In this document: positions 45,156 to 54,605 of the stretch, one piece after another
Numbering within the stretch: the stretch's first letter is position 1
Layout of the letters: every line of letters starts with the position of its first letter
NCBI RefSeq assembly: GCF_034424805.1
Contig: NZ_JAXOUF010000004.1
Coordinates: forward strand, 372,001 to 436,000
Direction of reading: 5' to 3'
Origin: Labrys sedimenti
Lineage (GTDB): Bacteria > Pseudomonadota > Alphaproteobacteria > Rhizobiales > Labraceae
Length of the DNA: 64,000 nt
Program-made: the position numbers and the translations under genes
The notes under the pieces: model-generated
The model's database searches: none
What the model was told of the DNA's origin: nothing
The model's input: the letters and a program-made list of their open reading frames with translations, nothing else

Positions 45156-46367
45156 ATGCCGCAGCCGCTCAGTGCGCAAACCATCGCGCTCGTCAAAGCC
45201 ACAGTTCCCGCCCTCGAGGCCCACGGCCTCGACATCGTCCACGAAATGTATTCGCGCATGTTCAGGAACCCTGACATTCGGGATCTGTTCAATCAGTCCC
45301 ATCATGGCGATGCGGGATCGCAGCCGCGCGCGCTGACCGGTGCCATCCTTGCCTATGCCAGCAACATCGACAATTTGAGCGCGCTCGTGCCTGCAGTCGA
45401 GCGGATCGCGCAAAAGCATGTCGGGCTCCAGATCCTGCCCGAGCACTACCCCCATGTCGCCGATGCCCTGCTGGGTGCGATCAAGGCCGTGCTGGGGGAT
45501 GCCGCGACCGACGAAATCCTCGCCGCATGGGGAGAGGCCTACTGGTTCCTTGCCCATATCCTGATCGCCCGCGAGGAACGCATCTATGCCGAGCAGATGA
45601 ATGCCATCGGCGGCTGGAACGGCTGGCGCGACTTTCGCGTGGAGAACGTGGTGCGCGAAAGCAGCGTCATCAAATCCTTCGTGCTGCGGCCGGCCGATGG
45701 CAAGGGCGTCATGCACCACAAGGCAGGGCAATATCTCACCTTCTGGTTCGAAATCCCCGGCCACCCGCCGATCAAGCGCAATTATTCGATTTCGGCTGCA
45801 CCGAATGGGCAGACCTATCGCATATCGGTGAAGCGCGAGCCCCACGGCCTTGCGTCGGGATGGCTCCACGACCACGCCGCCGCGGGAACGATCCTCAAGG
45901 TGGCGGCGCCAGCGGGCGAGTTCTTTCTTGCCGACCGTCCGGAACGCCCTGTGGTCCTCCTGTCCGGCGGCGTAGGCCTCACGCCGATGGTGGCGATGCT
46001 GGAGGCGCTGGTCGCCGCCGGCAGCAACGTTCCTGTCCACTACATCCACGGGACGCATAATCGCCAGACCCATGCGATGCGCGAGCATGTTCGGGCGCTT
46101 GCCTCCCGGGGCAAGGCGGTGCGCGTCACCGATTTTCACCAGACGCCGCTCGCCGATGAAACCGCCGGACGCGACTATGATCGCGCCGGCCTCATCACGG
46201 ACAACTGGCTGATCGCCAATACCCCGGCCAGTGAGGCAGACTACTATATTTGCGGACCAAGGCCCTTTCTGCGTGCGGCGGTTTCGGCACTGTCGCTCGC
46301 AGGCGTGCGATCCGACCGCATCCACTACGAGTTCTTCGGCCCGGCGGACGAATTGCTCGCGGCCTGA
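45156..46367 (+). CDS. hmp: Flavohemoprotein Hmp, nitric oxide dioxygenase
   Basis: 403 residues, full length. It converts NO and O2 to nitrate with NAD(P)H. Globin domain (1-140: proximal His in AQKHVGLQILPEHYPHV, distal region RNPDIRDLFNQ), FAD-binding domain (about 150-260, with the RNYSIS motif) and NAD domain (about 265-400: LLSGGVGLTPMVAML, YYICGPRPFL, IHYEFFGP). AGGAG precedes ATG 45156. Controlled by the divergent nsrR through the intergenic operators. Confidence 0.97.
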   Translation: MPQPLSAQTIALVKATVPALEAHGLDIVHEMYSRMFRNPDIRDLFNQSHHGDAGSQPRALTGAILAYASNIDNLSALVPAVERIAQKHVGLQILPEHYPHVADALLGAIKAVLGDAATDEILAAWGEAYWFLAHILIAREERIYAEQMNAIGGWNGWRDFRVENVVRESSVIKSFVLRPADGKGVMHHKAGQYLTFWFEIPGHPPIKRNYSISAAPNGQTYRISVKREPHGLASGWLHDHAAAGTILKVAAPAGEFFLADRPERPVVLLSGGVGLTPMVAMLEALVAAGSNVPVHYIHGTHNRQTHAMREHVRALASRGKAVRVTDFHQTPLADETAGRDYDRAGLITDNWLIANTPASEADYYICGPRPFLRAAVSALSLAGVRSDRIHYEFFGPADELLAA

Positions 46368-46419
46368 GGTCTTCCCTACAGATGGACTCTCTTCGGTCGA
46401 TATCGGCAAGGACATTCAA

Positions 46420-46437
46420 CCGCCGCAATAGCGGCGG
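46420..46437. terminator. Bidirectional hairpin terminator
   Basis: CCGCCGC (46420-46426), loop AATA, GCGGCGG (46431-46437), between convergent hmp and the ABC ATPase gene. Confidence 0.65.
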
Positions 46438-46454
46438 GCAGGCCGGTAATCAAT

Positions 46455-47525
46455 TCAGGCCGGTTCCAGCCGCCTGCCGCTCTTTCCGTCGAAAAGGTGC
46501 AGCACGTTCGCCTCGCCCCTCACCGAAACCTGGTCTCCTACCTTCACGGCGCTATGACGCGGGAATTCGACGGTGACCATGCGTTTCCCACCAGTATCCA
46601 GGTAGCCAAAAGTCTGCCCGCCGAGACGTTCGACCATCGCCAATTCGCCGGTGAACCAGGCCTGGGAGGCATCGCAGGGTGAAAGGTCCTCTGCCCGGAT
46701 GCCCAGAATGATCGGGGTCCCGGCTGCCCCCGACAGCCATGGCACGGCGATCCTGGCCCCGCCGATCGGCAGTTCGCCATCGCCATTCAGCTTCAGTTCC
46801 ACGGTGTTCATGGTCGGGCTGCCGATGAAGCGCGCGACGAACAGGCTTGCCGGACGGTGATAGAGATCGAGCGGCGGGCCAACCTGTTCCATGCGGCCTG
46901 CATTCATCACGACGATACGGTCGGCCAGCGTCATCGCCTCGACCTGGTCATGCGTGACATAGACTGTGGTTGCCTGGATGCGCCGGTGCAGCTTGGCGAT
47001 TTCGAGCCGCATCTCCACCCGCAAGCCGGCATCGAGATTGGACAGCGGTTCGTCGAACAGGAAAGCCTGGGGATCGCGAACGATGGCCCGCCCCATGGCG
47101 ACGCGCTGGCGTTGCCCGCCCGACAATTGTCCCGGCCGACGCTCCAGCAGGGGCGCCAGTTTCAGGGTTTCGGCGGCCTGCCTCACGCGCTGGTCGATCA
47201 TTTGCGCGTTATGGTCGCGCATGCGCAGCCCAAACCCCATGTTCTCGGCGACCGTCATATGCGGATAGAGCGCGTAATCCTGGAATACCATGGCGATGTT
47301 GCGCTCTGCGGGCGCAAGCGCATTCACCACTTTGTCCCCGATGCGCATCTCTCCACCGGTGATCTCTTCGAGCCCGGCGACCATACGCAGCAAGGTGGAT
47401 TTGCCGCAGCCCGACGGACCGACCAGCACCAGGAATTCGCCCTCGGCGATATCGAGGTCGACACCATGGATCACCGTATGGGTGCCGTAAGACTTGCGAA
47501 TATTCCTGAGGCCAATGCCCGCCAT
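46455..47525 (-). CDS. ABC transporter ATPase, MalK/UgpC type
   Basis: 356 residues. Energises a CUT1 carbohydrate importer. Walker A GPSGCGKST, Q-loop, signature LSGGQRQRVAMGRA, Walker B FLFDEPLSNLD, switch His THDQVEAM, then the C-terminal MalK-like OB domain (about 240-350). GGGGAG before the ATG. It is transcribed away from the rest of its operon (binding protein and two permeases at 49.4-52.4 kb), with the GntR gene between, so both arms share one control region. Confidence 0.93.
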   Translation of the reverse strand: MAGIGLRNIRKSYGTHTVIHGVDLDIAEGEFLVLVGPSGCGKSTLLRMVAGLEEITGGEMRIGDKVVNALAPAERNIAMVFQDYALYPHMTVAENMGFGLRMRDHNAQMIDQRVRQAAETLKLAPLLERRPGQLSGGQRQRVAMGRAIVRDPQAFLFDEPLSNLDAGLRVEMRLEIAKLHRRIQATTVYVTHDQVEAMTLADRIVVMNAGRMEQVGPPLDLYHRPASLFVARFIGSPTMNTVELKLNGDGELPIGGARIAVPWLSGAAGTPIILGIRAEDLSPCDASQAWFTGELAMVERLGGQTFGYLDTGGKRMVTVEFPRHSAVKVGDQVSVRGEANVLHLFDGKSGRRLEPA

Positions 47526-47581
47526 TGCGTTCTCCCCGATGCTGCCTGCGACAAGCGAGGCTTCTTTCCAGCCCTTGACCT

Positions 47582-47607
47582 AATTATCAATATCAATAAT
47601 GATAATT
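47582..47607. promoter_or_regulatory. Probable GntR-family operator
   Basis: AATTATCA (47582-47589) and TGATAATT (47600-47607) form an AT-rich dyad in an otherwise GC-rich region, midway between the divergent ABC ATPase and GntR genes. Confidence 0.5.
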
Positions 47608-47657
47608 GCAAGAGGCATGCGAACACCCGGAAGGTGGCGCCAGCACAAGGGGGAGGC

Positions 47658-48368
47658 ATGAGCGAGCGGCCAGCATCTCGGCGTTTCGACCCGGCATTGC
47701 GCGCCAAGGGCGCCCGGCCGAGCCCTGTCGCCCGCTCGGCGATCGCCTTCGACGCCCTCAAGCACGACATCATGCTCGGCGAGCTCGCTCCCGGCGAACC
47801 CCTGGTGGAACTGGAACTTGCCGCCCGTTTCGGCTGCAGCCAGGGCACGGTGCGGGAAGCCCTGCTGCAGCTCCAGGAGGAAGGGCTGGTGCATCGGCGC
47901 GGCCATCGCGGCACGCAGGTCTCGGACTGCACGGCGGACGAAGCCGTCGAGATGTTCCGCGTCCGCAAGCAGATCGAATGTGCCGGCGTGCTGCGCGCCT
48001 TGCGCAACCCCAGCCGCGGCCTGCTTTCCGATCTGAAGGCGTTGGTCGAGGCCATGGAGGAGGCCGCGCGGGAGGATGACGAGATGGGGCTCGCCGCCTT
48101 CGACCGCGACTTCCACCGCCGTCTGTTCCACGATGCAGATCTGCCCGCCCTGGATCCGATCCTGCATCGCTGCCTGATCCACAACCATCGCTTCAAGATT
48201 TCGCGCACGCAAGGCCAGCGCGATCTCGTGCTGACGGCCCAGCGTCATCGGCCGCTGGTGGCGGCAATCGAAGCCGGCAACAGCGCCGCGGCCGTGACCT
48301 CCCTCGAGCACCACATCGCGACCATCGTTGATTTCGGGCCCAACGTCTTTCCGGGAGCGGGGCAATGA
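47658..48368 (+). CDS. GntR-family transcriptional regulator (FadR/FCD type)
   Basis: 236 residues. N-terminal winged helix (AFDALKHDIMLGELAPGEPLVELELAARFGCSQGTVREALLQL..GLVHRRGHRGTQV) and an all-helical FCD effector domain (about 100-225; FDRDFHRRLFHDAD and EHH near the end supply typical metal/acid ligands). Probably a repressor of the carbohydrate module with a sugar-acid effector. GGGGGAGG upstream. Its stop overlaps the next start (ATGA). Confidence 0.92.
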   Translation: MSERPASRRFDPALRAKGARPSPVARSAIAFDALKHDIMLGELAPGEPLVELELAARFGCSQGTVREALLQLQEEGLVHRRGHRGTQVSDCTADEAVEMFRVRKQIECAGVLRALRNPSRGLLSDLKALVEAMEEAAREDDEMGLAAFDRDFHRRLFHDADLPALDPILHRCLIHNHRFKISRTQGQRDLVLTAQRHRPLVAAIEAGNSAAAVTSLEHHIATIVDFGPNVFPGAGQ

Positions 48369-49366
48369 ACGTTCCTATCCCCGATGTGCAGGTCGAAGAG
48401 TTGACCGGTCGGCTCGATCCGGAACTGGCACGTCTCCTGGCCGCCATCGACGATGAAATCGGCCCGCAGCCCGACACGACGCTGCTGCCACCGGCCGAGG
48501 GCCGGGCCCTCGCCGCGCAACTCAACCAGCGCTGGAACCGTGACCTGCCGGCAATGGCCTTTGCTGACGACATCGTCATTCCTGCCGATCCGACGCTCTC
48601 GTCCGCCGACTGCCGCGTCAAGGTGCTGATCCCACCGCAGGCGGGAGACGGTGCCCTGGTCTTCATCCATGGCGGCGGCTTTGCCTTCTGCAGCCCGCAG
48701 ACCCATGAACGGTGCGCCCGAGTCCTCGCCCTCGAAACCGGCCTGCCCGTTCTCCTGCCGGACTATCGCCTGGCACCGGAACACCCCTTTCCGGCGGGGC
48801 TGCATGATGTGATCGCCTGTCTCCACCGCGTTTTCGAACACACGGCTGCACTCGGCATCCGTCCAGGACCGCTGCTGCTGGCTGGCGACTCCGCCGGCGC
48901 CAATCTGGCCCTCGCCGCCATGCTTCACGGACAGGCCGGCGGATACAAGGCCGTCGACGGTGCCCTGCTCTTCTATGGCGTCTACGACGCGGATTTCGAG
49001 ACCCCCTCCTATCGACGCTTTGCCGAGGGGCCCGGCCTGACAACGGCGCGGATGCAGCGTTACTGGAACTGGTATCTGCCCCATCCGAAGGCACGACGGG
49101 CGGCGCTCGCCTCTCCCCTGCATGCCAGTGACGAGGCCCTGCGTGGCCTGCCGCCTCTCTTCCTTCTGGCGGCGGAGATTGATCCGCTCTTGTCGGATAC
49201 GCTCAATTTGGCAGCGCGCCTGCGCTCGGCGGGACGGCCGGCCGACATGCACGTCGTCAAGGGTGTGACGCACGGATTTCTGCAGATGAGCATCGGGCTG
49301 AGCGCGGCCCGCAACGCCCTCAAGACCGCTGCTCAAGCGGCAAAGTCAATGATCAAGCCGGCCTGA
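48365..49366 (+). CDS. Alpha/beta hydrolase of the hormone-sensitive lipase family
   Basis: 333 residues. HGGGFAFCSPQTHERCAR oxyanion motif, DYRLAPEHPFPAG, nucleophile elbow LAGDSAGANLA, acid in AAEIDPLLSDT and catalytic His in VKGVTHGFLQM. Cytoplasmic carboxylesterase. Translationally coupled to the GntR gene and upstream of the importer genes, so it probably deacylates the imported carbohydrate or releases its ester. Confidence 0.9.
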   Translation: MNVPIPDVQVEELTGRLDPELARLLAAIDDEIGPQPDTTLLPPAEGRALAAQLNQRWNRDLPAMAFADDIVIPADPTLSSADCRVKVLIPPQAGDGALVFIHGGGFAFCSPQTHERCARVLALETGLPVLLPDYRLAPEHPFPAGLHDVIACLHRVFEHTAALGIRPGPLLLAGDSAGANLALAAMLHGQAGGYKAVDGALLFYGVYDADFETPSYRRFAEGPGLTTARMQRYWNWYLPHPKARRAALASPLHASDEALRGLPPLFLLAAEIDPLLSDTLNLAARLRSAGRPADMHVVKGVTHGFLQMSIGLSAARNALKTAAQAAKSMIKPA

Positions 49367-49400
49367 ACCGGCACCCAAAACACATCTTCGGGAGGAGACG

Positions 49401-50615
49401 ATGAGGACAGGACTGAAGAAAACGCTGAAGGCGCTCGGTGTCGCCTGCGCCCTGAGCGCCAGCATGATGCTCGGGGCCGCCAAGGCACAGACCGTGCGCT
49501 TCTGGTATCATTTCGACAATCCGGCCAACCCGATGGACGATCTCATCAAGAAGTTCGAGGCGGCCAATCCCGGCATCAAGGTCGAAGCCGAAAACGTGCC
49601 GTGGAACTCCTATTACGACAATCTCTACACGGCGATCGTCGGCGGCAATGCGCCCGACGCCGCCATGGTGAAGCTGTTCGCCCAGCCCCGCCTCGTCGAA
49701 ATGGGAGCCCTGGAGCCGATCGGCGAACGCATCGATGCCTGGCCGGGCAAGGCGGACCTGCTCGACAATCTCCTCAACCTCAACAAGGGACCTGAGGGCA
49801 AGCAATATTACCTGCCGATCCAATATGTCGTTCTCTATCTTTATTATCGCACCGACCTGTTCAAGGCCGCCGGCCTGGAACCGCCCAAGACCTGCGACGA
49901 ATTCCGAGAGGATGCCAAGAAGCTCACCAAGACGCCGGACACCTATGGCTTCGGCCTGCGCGGCGGCAAGGGCGGCTGGGACCAGTGGGGCACCTTCGTC
50001 TTTTCCAAGGGCGCCAAGCTCGAGCCGGGCGGCCTGACCACGCCCGAAGCGATTGCCGCCAACAAATGGCTGGTCGACATGTTCCGGGAGGACAAGTCGA
50101 TTCCGCCCTCCGCGCCGAATGACGGCTTCCAGGAAATCATCGCGGCCTTCAAGGCCGGCAAGACGGCGATGACCATCCACCACGTCGGCTCGTCCAACGA
50201 TCTCGTCAAAGCCCTGGGCGACAAGGTCTCGGCGGTCCCCGCTCCGGCGTGCAACGGCAAGCAGTGGACCTCCTATGGCGATGAATCGCTGGCGATCTTC
50301 TCCTCCTCGCAGGTGAAGGACGCCGCCTGGAAATGGATCTCCTTCCTGGCGGAGGGACAGAACAACGTCGAGTTCAACAAGGCTACGGGCCAGATGACGG
50401 TGACCAAGTCGGGCTCGGCCAACTGGACGCTGCACCAGCGGCGTTTCGTGGATGCCACCGTGCAGTCGCTGCCCTTCGCCTCGGTGCTGCCGCAGACCCC
50501 GGCCACGACCGAATTCGTCAACACGGCCTGGCAGACCAACATGCAGCAGGCCCTGACAGGCGCGGCGACGCCCGAGCAGATGATGCAGCAATTGCAGACG
50601 CTGTTTGCAAATTAG
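49401..50615 (+). CDS. ABC transporter substrate-binding protein, carbohydrate (CUT1)
   Basis: 404 residues. Signal peptide (about 1-29, ending AAKAQ), then an SBP_bac_1 fold: TVRFWYHFDNPANPMDDLIKKFEAANPGIKV, NAPDAAMVKLFAQPRLVEMGALEPI, YLPIQYVVLYLYYRTDLFKAAGLEPPKTCDEF. Binds a sugar or sugar derivative in the periplasm and delivers it to the next two permeases. GGGAGGAG before ATG. Confidence 0.95.
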   Translation: MRTGLKKTLKALGVACALSASMMLGAAKAQTVRFWYHFDNPANPMDDLIKKFEAANPGIKVEAENVPWNSYYDNLYTAIVGGNAPDAAMVKLFAQPRLVEMGALEPIGERIDAWPGKADLLDNLLNLNKGPEGKQYYLPIQYVVLYLYYRTDLFKAAGLEPPKTCDEFREDAKKLTKTPDTYGFGLRGGKGGWDQWGTFVFSKGAKLEPGGLTTPEAIAANKWLVDMFREDKSIPPSAPNDGFQEIIAAFKAGKTAMTIHHVGSSNDLVKALGDKVSAVPAPACNGKQWTSYGDESLAIFSSSQVKDAAWKWISFLAEGQNNVEFNKATGQMTVTKSGSANWTLHQRRFVDATVQSLPFASVLPQTPATTEFVNTAWQTNMQQALTGAATPEQMMQQLQTLFAN

Positions 50616-50685
50616 GCAAGGGCGCCGGGCTTTCTGCGCCCCGTGCAGAAAGCCCCTCTTTCTCCTCTCACCACGACGCCGGGCC

Positions 50686-51609
50686 ATGTCGCTGCATTCG
50701 TCCACCTCCGAACTCGATCGGGAATTCGCGGTCCCCCTGCGGACGCGATTGATGCCCTATGCCCTGCTGGCGCCGGCTCTGCTGGTGGTGTTCGTCGTCG
50801 TCTTCGTCCCGATGATCGAGGCCGTCTATACGAGCCTGTTCGATCTGGTGCTGTGGAAGCCCAACGCCGCCAGATTCGTCGGCCTGGGCAACTACATCAA
50901 GCTGTTCGCCGATCCGGTGTTCTGGACCGCGCTCTGGCACACCGTGATCTGGATCGGCCTCACGGTACCGCTGCAGATGGGGCTCGGCCTGGTTGCCGCC
51001 CTGCTGCTCAACCGCGACTTTCCCTGGCGGGGCCTTGCCCGCGCCCTGATCATCATCCCCTGGGCCTTGCCAAGCGTGGTCATCGCTTTGATGTGGCGCT
51101 GGATCTACGATCCCAACACCGGCGTGCTCAACGACATGCTGCTCAGCGTGCATCTGATCCAGAGCGCGGTGCCCTGGCTCGCCGATCCCAATGTCGCGCT
51201 CTATGCCGTGATCGCCACGCTCACCTGGCAGGGCTTTCCCTTCTTCGCCGTGATGATCCTCGCCGGCCTGCAGGGCATTCCGCGCAGCCAGTACGAGGCC
51301 GCCTCCATCGACGGTGCCACGCCCTGGCGCCAGTTCGTCAACGTCACCCTGCCCGGCATTGCACCGGTCTTGGCCACGGCCGGGCTGCTTCGCGTGATCT
51401 GGGTCGCCAATTCCATGGACGTCATCTTCGTGATGACAGGGGGCGGTCCCGGTTACGCGACGCATACGCTCCCCCTCTACGCCTTCATCAAGGCGCGCCA
51501 GAACCTCGATTTCGGCTACGGCACGGCAGTCGCGGTGACCTTCACCGTCCTGCTCGGAGCCTTCGTCGCCATCTACATCATCCGCACCATGAAGGAGGTC
51601 GAGCGATGA
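50686..51609 (+). CDS. ABC transporter permease, sugar (MalF type)
   Basis: 307 residues, six membrane segments. EAA loop EAASIDGATPWRQFVNVTLPGIAP marks the contact with the ATPase. The ATG at 50686 is chosen because upstream codons have no membrane-protein character; its ribosome-binding site is weak. Stop overlaps the next ATG. Confidence 0.93.
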   Translation: MSLHSSTSELDREFAVPLRTRLMPYALLAPALLVVFVVVFVPMIEAVYTSLFDLVLWKPNAARFVGLGNYIKLFADPVFWTALWHTVIWIGLTVPLQMGLGLVAALLLNRDFPWRGLARALIIIPWALPSVVIALMWRWIYDPNTGVLNDMLLSVHLIQSAVPWLADPNVALYAVIATLTWQGFPFFAVMILAGLQGIPRSQYEAASIDGATPWRQFVNVTLPGIAPVLATAGLLRVIWVANSMDVIFVMTGGGPGYATHTLPLYAFIKARQNLDFGYGTAVAVTFTVLLGAFVAIYIIRTMKEVER

Positions 51610-52439
51610 ACAAGCCATCGACCCTCCGGCGCATCATCACGACAGACCTGCCGGTGGCAGCGATCGTGCTCTTCGCGCTCGGGCCCTTCGCCTGGATGAT
51701 CCTGACCTCGCTTACCCCGTCCGAGCGCATTGCGGCGAGTGGGGTTTCGCTCTCGCCCATTGGCTGGAGCCTCGACAACTACACCCGCCTGTTCGAGCAG
51801 ACTTCCTTCCTCGGCAATATGGGCCACAGCCTGATCATCGCCCTCGGCACGGTGGTCGTCGGCCTCGGCGTCTCGGTCACGGCCGCCTATGCCTTCTCGC
51901 GCTTCCGCTTCCTCGGCCGCCGGGCGATCATGCTGCAGTTCCTGCTGGTGAACATGTTCCCGGTGGTGCTGCTGATCCTGCCGCTTTTCGTGCTGATGCG
52001 CCGGCTCGGCCTGCTCGACACCCATCTCAGCCTGATCCTGGCCAATGCGACCGTCGCCATTCCCTTCGCGGTGTGGATGCTGACGAGCTATGTGGCGGCC
52101 ATTCCCAAAAGCCTCGACGAGGCAGCGATGATCGACGGCTGCTCGCGCCTGGCGGCTCTGCGCCGGGTGGTACTGCCGCTAGCCATGCCCGGCATCATCT
52201 CCACCGGCATCTATATCTTCATCACCTCTTGGAACGAGTATCTCTACGCGCTCACTCTGGGCGGCAAGAACGTGCGCACGGTGACCGTGGCGATCCAGAC
52301 CCTGATCGGCGAATACCAGATCGAATGGGGGCTGCTCGCTGCCGGCGGCGTGGTCGGCGCCCTGCCTGCGACACTGCTCTTTCTCCTCGTGCAAAAACGC
52401 CTGGTCGGCGGCCTGACCCAAGGAGCGGTGAAGGGATGA
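51606..52439 (+). CDS. ABC transporter permease, sugar (MalG type)
   Basis: 277 residues, six membrane segments. EAA loop EAAMIDGCSRLAALRRVVLPLAMPG; SWNEYLYALTLGGK is typical of MalG-like subunits. The start overlaps the previous stop by four bases, so the two channel subunits are made together. Confidence 0.93.
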   Translation: MNKPSTLRRIITTDLPVAAIVLFALGPFAWMILTSLTPSERIAASGVSLSPIGWSLDNYTRLFEQTSFLGNMGHSLIIALGTVVVGLGVSVTAAYAFSRFRFLGRRAIMLQFLLVNMFPVVLLILPLFVLMRRLGLLDTHLSLILANATVAIPFAVWMLTSYVAAIPKSLDEAAMIDGCSRLAALRRVVLPLAMPGIISTGIYIFITSWNEYLYALTLGGKNVRTVTVAIQTLIGEYQIEWGLLAAGGVVGALPATLLFLLVQKRLVGGLTQGAVKG

Positions 52440-52486
52440 CGAAGCCTGCACCGCTGCCTGCCCTCTGCAAACTGTGAAGCCAAGCA

Positions 52487-53368
52487 ATGAATCCTATCGG
52501 CCTGATATCGATGCAATATGCCCGGCCCTTTGCCGCCGAGCATTTTCCCCTCTTCGCCCGCATGAAGGAACTCGGCTACGATTTCGTCGAGCTCCTGGTG
52601 CCCGAGCCCGGAGAAATGGACCTGGCGGCGGCCCGCGCAGCCCTGGCCGACGCGGGCCTCGGGGTGGTGTTGGCGGCTCGCGTCAATCTGCAGCGCAACC
52701 TGTCCTCGGAGGATGCAGCCAGCCACCGGGCCGGCATCGACTATCTGAAATATGCCGCCGACTGCGCGGCCGCGCTCGGCGCGACAGTGGTGGGTGGCCC
52801 CCTGACGGGCAATCCGCTCGTCTTTGCCGGCCGCGCACCCCAGCCGGTGTCGGAGACCGAGCGCCTCGCCCGCAAGCAGCGCTGTGTCGTCGGCCTGAGG
52901 GAAGCCGGCGACCATGCCGCCGGTCTTGGCATCACCCTCGCCGTCGAACCCCTGAACCGCTTCGAAAGCGACGTGCTGTGCACCACGCAGCAGGCGATGG
53001 AACTGCTCCAGGCCGTCGATCACCTCGCCGTGCGGCTGATGCTCGACACCTTCCACATGCATATGGAGGAAGCCTCCATCTCCGAAGCCATCCGCCTTGC
53101 CGGATCGCTCCTCGTGCATTTCCAGGCCAATGAGAACCATCGCGGCTTTCCGGGAACCGGTGCCACGGACTGGGTCGACGTCTGCCGCGCGCTGCATGAC
53201 ATCGACTATAGCGGGCCCATCTCGCTCGAGCCCTTCCGGCGCAACGACGATCGCTTCGGCGTGCCCTTCGCGCAATGGCGCCCGCCCCATGAGGACGAGA
53301 GCGAGCGCCTCGCCGCCTCCGCCTCCTTCATCCGCTCCCACATCTCGCTGACGGAATTTCGCAGATGA
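52487..53368 (+). CDS. Sugar isomerase/epimerase (D-tagatose/psicose 3-epimerase-like TIM barrel)
   Basis: 293 residues. Metal-site residues in order: Glu in AVEPLNRFE, Asp in LMLDTFHMHMEE, His in VHFQANENHRGFPGTG, Glu in ISLEPFRR, the pattern of ketose 3-epimerases. Expected to isomerise or epimerise the imported sugar, or the keto-sugar made by the next enzyme. Stop overlaps the next start by four bases. Confidence 0.88.
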   Translation: MNPIGLISMQYARPFAAEHFPLFARMKELGYDFVELLVPEPGEMDLAAARAALADAGLGVVLAARVNLQRNLSSEDAASHRAGIDYLKYAADCAAALGATVVGGPLTGNPLVFAGRAPQPVSETERLARKQRCVVGLREAGDHAAGLGITLAVEPLNRFESDVLCTTQQAMELLQAVDHLAVRLMLDTFHMHMEEASISEAIRLAGSLLVHFQANENHRGFPGTGATDWVDVCRALHDIDYSGPISLEPFRRNDDRFGVPFAQWRPPHEDESERLAASASFIRSHISLTEFRR

Positions 53369-54360
53369 CCTTGAATATCGGCTGGATCGGCTGTGGCGTG
53401 CACGCCACCCAGATGCTGTTGCCGCAACTCCTGCGCCATGACGTGAAGATCGCAGCCCTTTGCGACATCGACGGCAAGCGCCTTGCCGATGCCGGCCGCC
53501 AGTTCGGCGTCTCGACACTGCTCACCGATGCAATGGAGCTGATCCGCACGCCCGGGATCGATGCGGTCGGCATGGCCGTCGGCCCCGACCAGCACCTCGC
53601 CTTCGGCAAGGCCGCGCTGGAGCACGGCCTGCCCGTTTTCATGGAAAAGCCCCCCTCTGGTTCGGCCGAGGGGGCTCGCCTGTTGCGTCAAGCATCCGAG
53701 AAGGCCGGCAAGCCACTGCTCCTCGGCTTCATGAAGCGCTATTCGGTGGGTAACAAGATCGCGCATAACATCTTGAAGTCCGGCCGGTTCGGCCCCGTGC
53801 TCGGTCTCACCGGCTACTACATGACGGCACCCGGCTATTTTGTCGGCAACGTCGATTATACCGGCTTCTTCCTGCATCATTGCGTGCATTACATGGATCT
53901 CGTCTCCCACCTGGTCTCACCCGTCACCGCCCTGACGGCGCGCAAGGTGGAGAAGACGCCAGGCCGCGTACTCTTCCATATCGCCCTGGACTTCGATTGC
54001 GGCGCCATCGGCACCATAGCGATGGGCACGATTCAATCCCGGGGTACGCCCGTCGAGCGCATCGAACTGATGGGAGATCACCAACGCCTGGAGATCGAAG
54101 ACGTGGTGGAGGTGCGTTGGCATCGCGATCCCCCCTTCAAGACGGCCGATGCCGCGGCAACCCTGGCGGACAGCCAGGACAGCCTCACCTGGAAACCCAA
54201 TTTCACGGCCGCCGCCAACGAGGATTTCAAGGGCTACCATGCCCTCCTCGCCGATGTCGTACCAGCACTCAAGGGGGAAGACACCCCGGCCCCGAGCATT
54301 CGGGACGGGGTGATTGCCATGGAAAGGCTGGAAACCCTCAGGAAGGCCCTCGCCCTATGA
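53365..54360 (+). CDS. Gfo/Idh/MocA-family oxidoreductase
   Basis: 331 residues. N-terminal Rossmann fold (IGWIGCGVHATQMLLPQL), conserved VFMEKPPSGS and the substrate-side TGFFLHHCVHYMDLVSHL. NAD(P)-dependent dehydrogenase of a sugar, inositol or sugar acid. Last gene of the carbohydrate operon; together with the epimerase it points to oxidation at C3 of a sugar followed by epimerisation. Confidence 0.9.
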   Translation: MTLNIGWIGCGVHATQMLLPQLLRHDVKIAALCDIDGKRLADAGRQFGVSTLLTDAMELIRTPGIDAVGMAVGPDQHLAFGKAALEHGLPVFMEKPPSGSAEGARLLRQASEKAGKPLLLGFMKRYSVGNKIAHNILKSGRFGPVLGLTGYYMTAPGYFVGNVDYTGFFLHHCVHYMDLVSHLVSPVTALTARKVEKTPGRVLFHIALDFDCGAIGTIAMGTIQSRGTPVERIELMGDHQRLEIEDVVEVRWHRDPPFKTADAAATLADSQDSLTWKPNFTAAANEDFKGYHALLADVVPALKGEDTPAPSIRDGVIAMERLETLRKALAL

Positions 54361-54567
54361 CCTCCAGAATGGATCTGGCATGCAACCGCCGGCAGTTGGT
54401 CCTTTCGCGGCTCTGATCCAACCAGGGATCGACGACGACCCAGGCACCTGTTTTCGGCGATCCAGAACACCGCATCCAATTCCATGATCAGGTCCGATGC
54501 GCTGCAGGCCGCCACAATGGCTGACCCGAGGTGTCATGATCCAGCCCGAAGTAACGAAATTATAATC

Positions 54568-54587
54568 GGGGCGGCAATTTACGCCCC
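54568..54587 (-). terminator. Rho-independent terminator for the minus strand
   Basis: GGGGCG (54568-54573) pairs with CGCCCC (54582-54587) over an 8-base loop. On the minus strand it is followed by the T-rich GATTATAATTTCG, about 130 bases beyond the sigma-54 activator stop. Confidence 0.6.
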
Positions 54588-54605
54588 CCAGCCGTTGGAT
54601 ATCGC

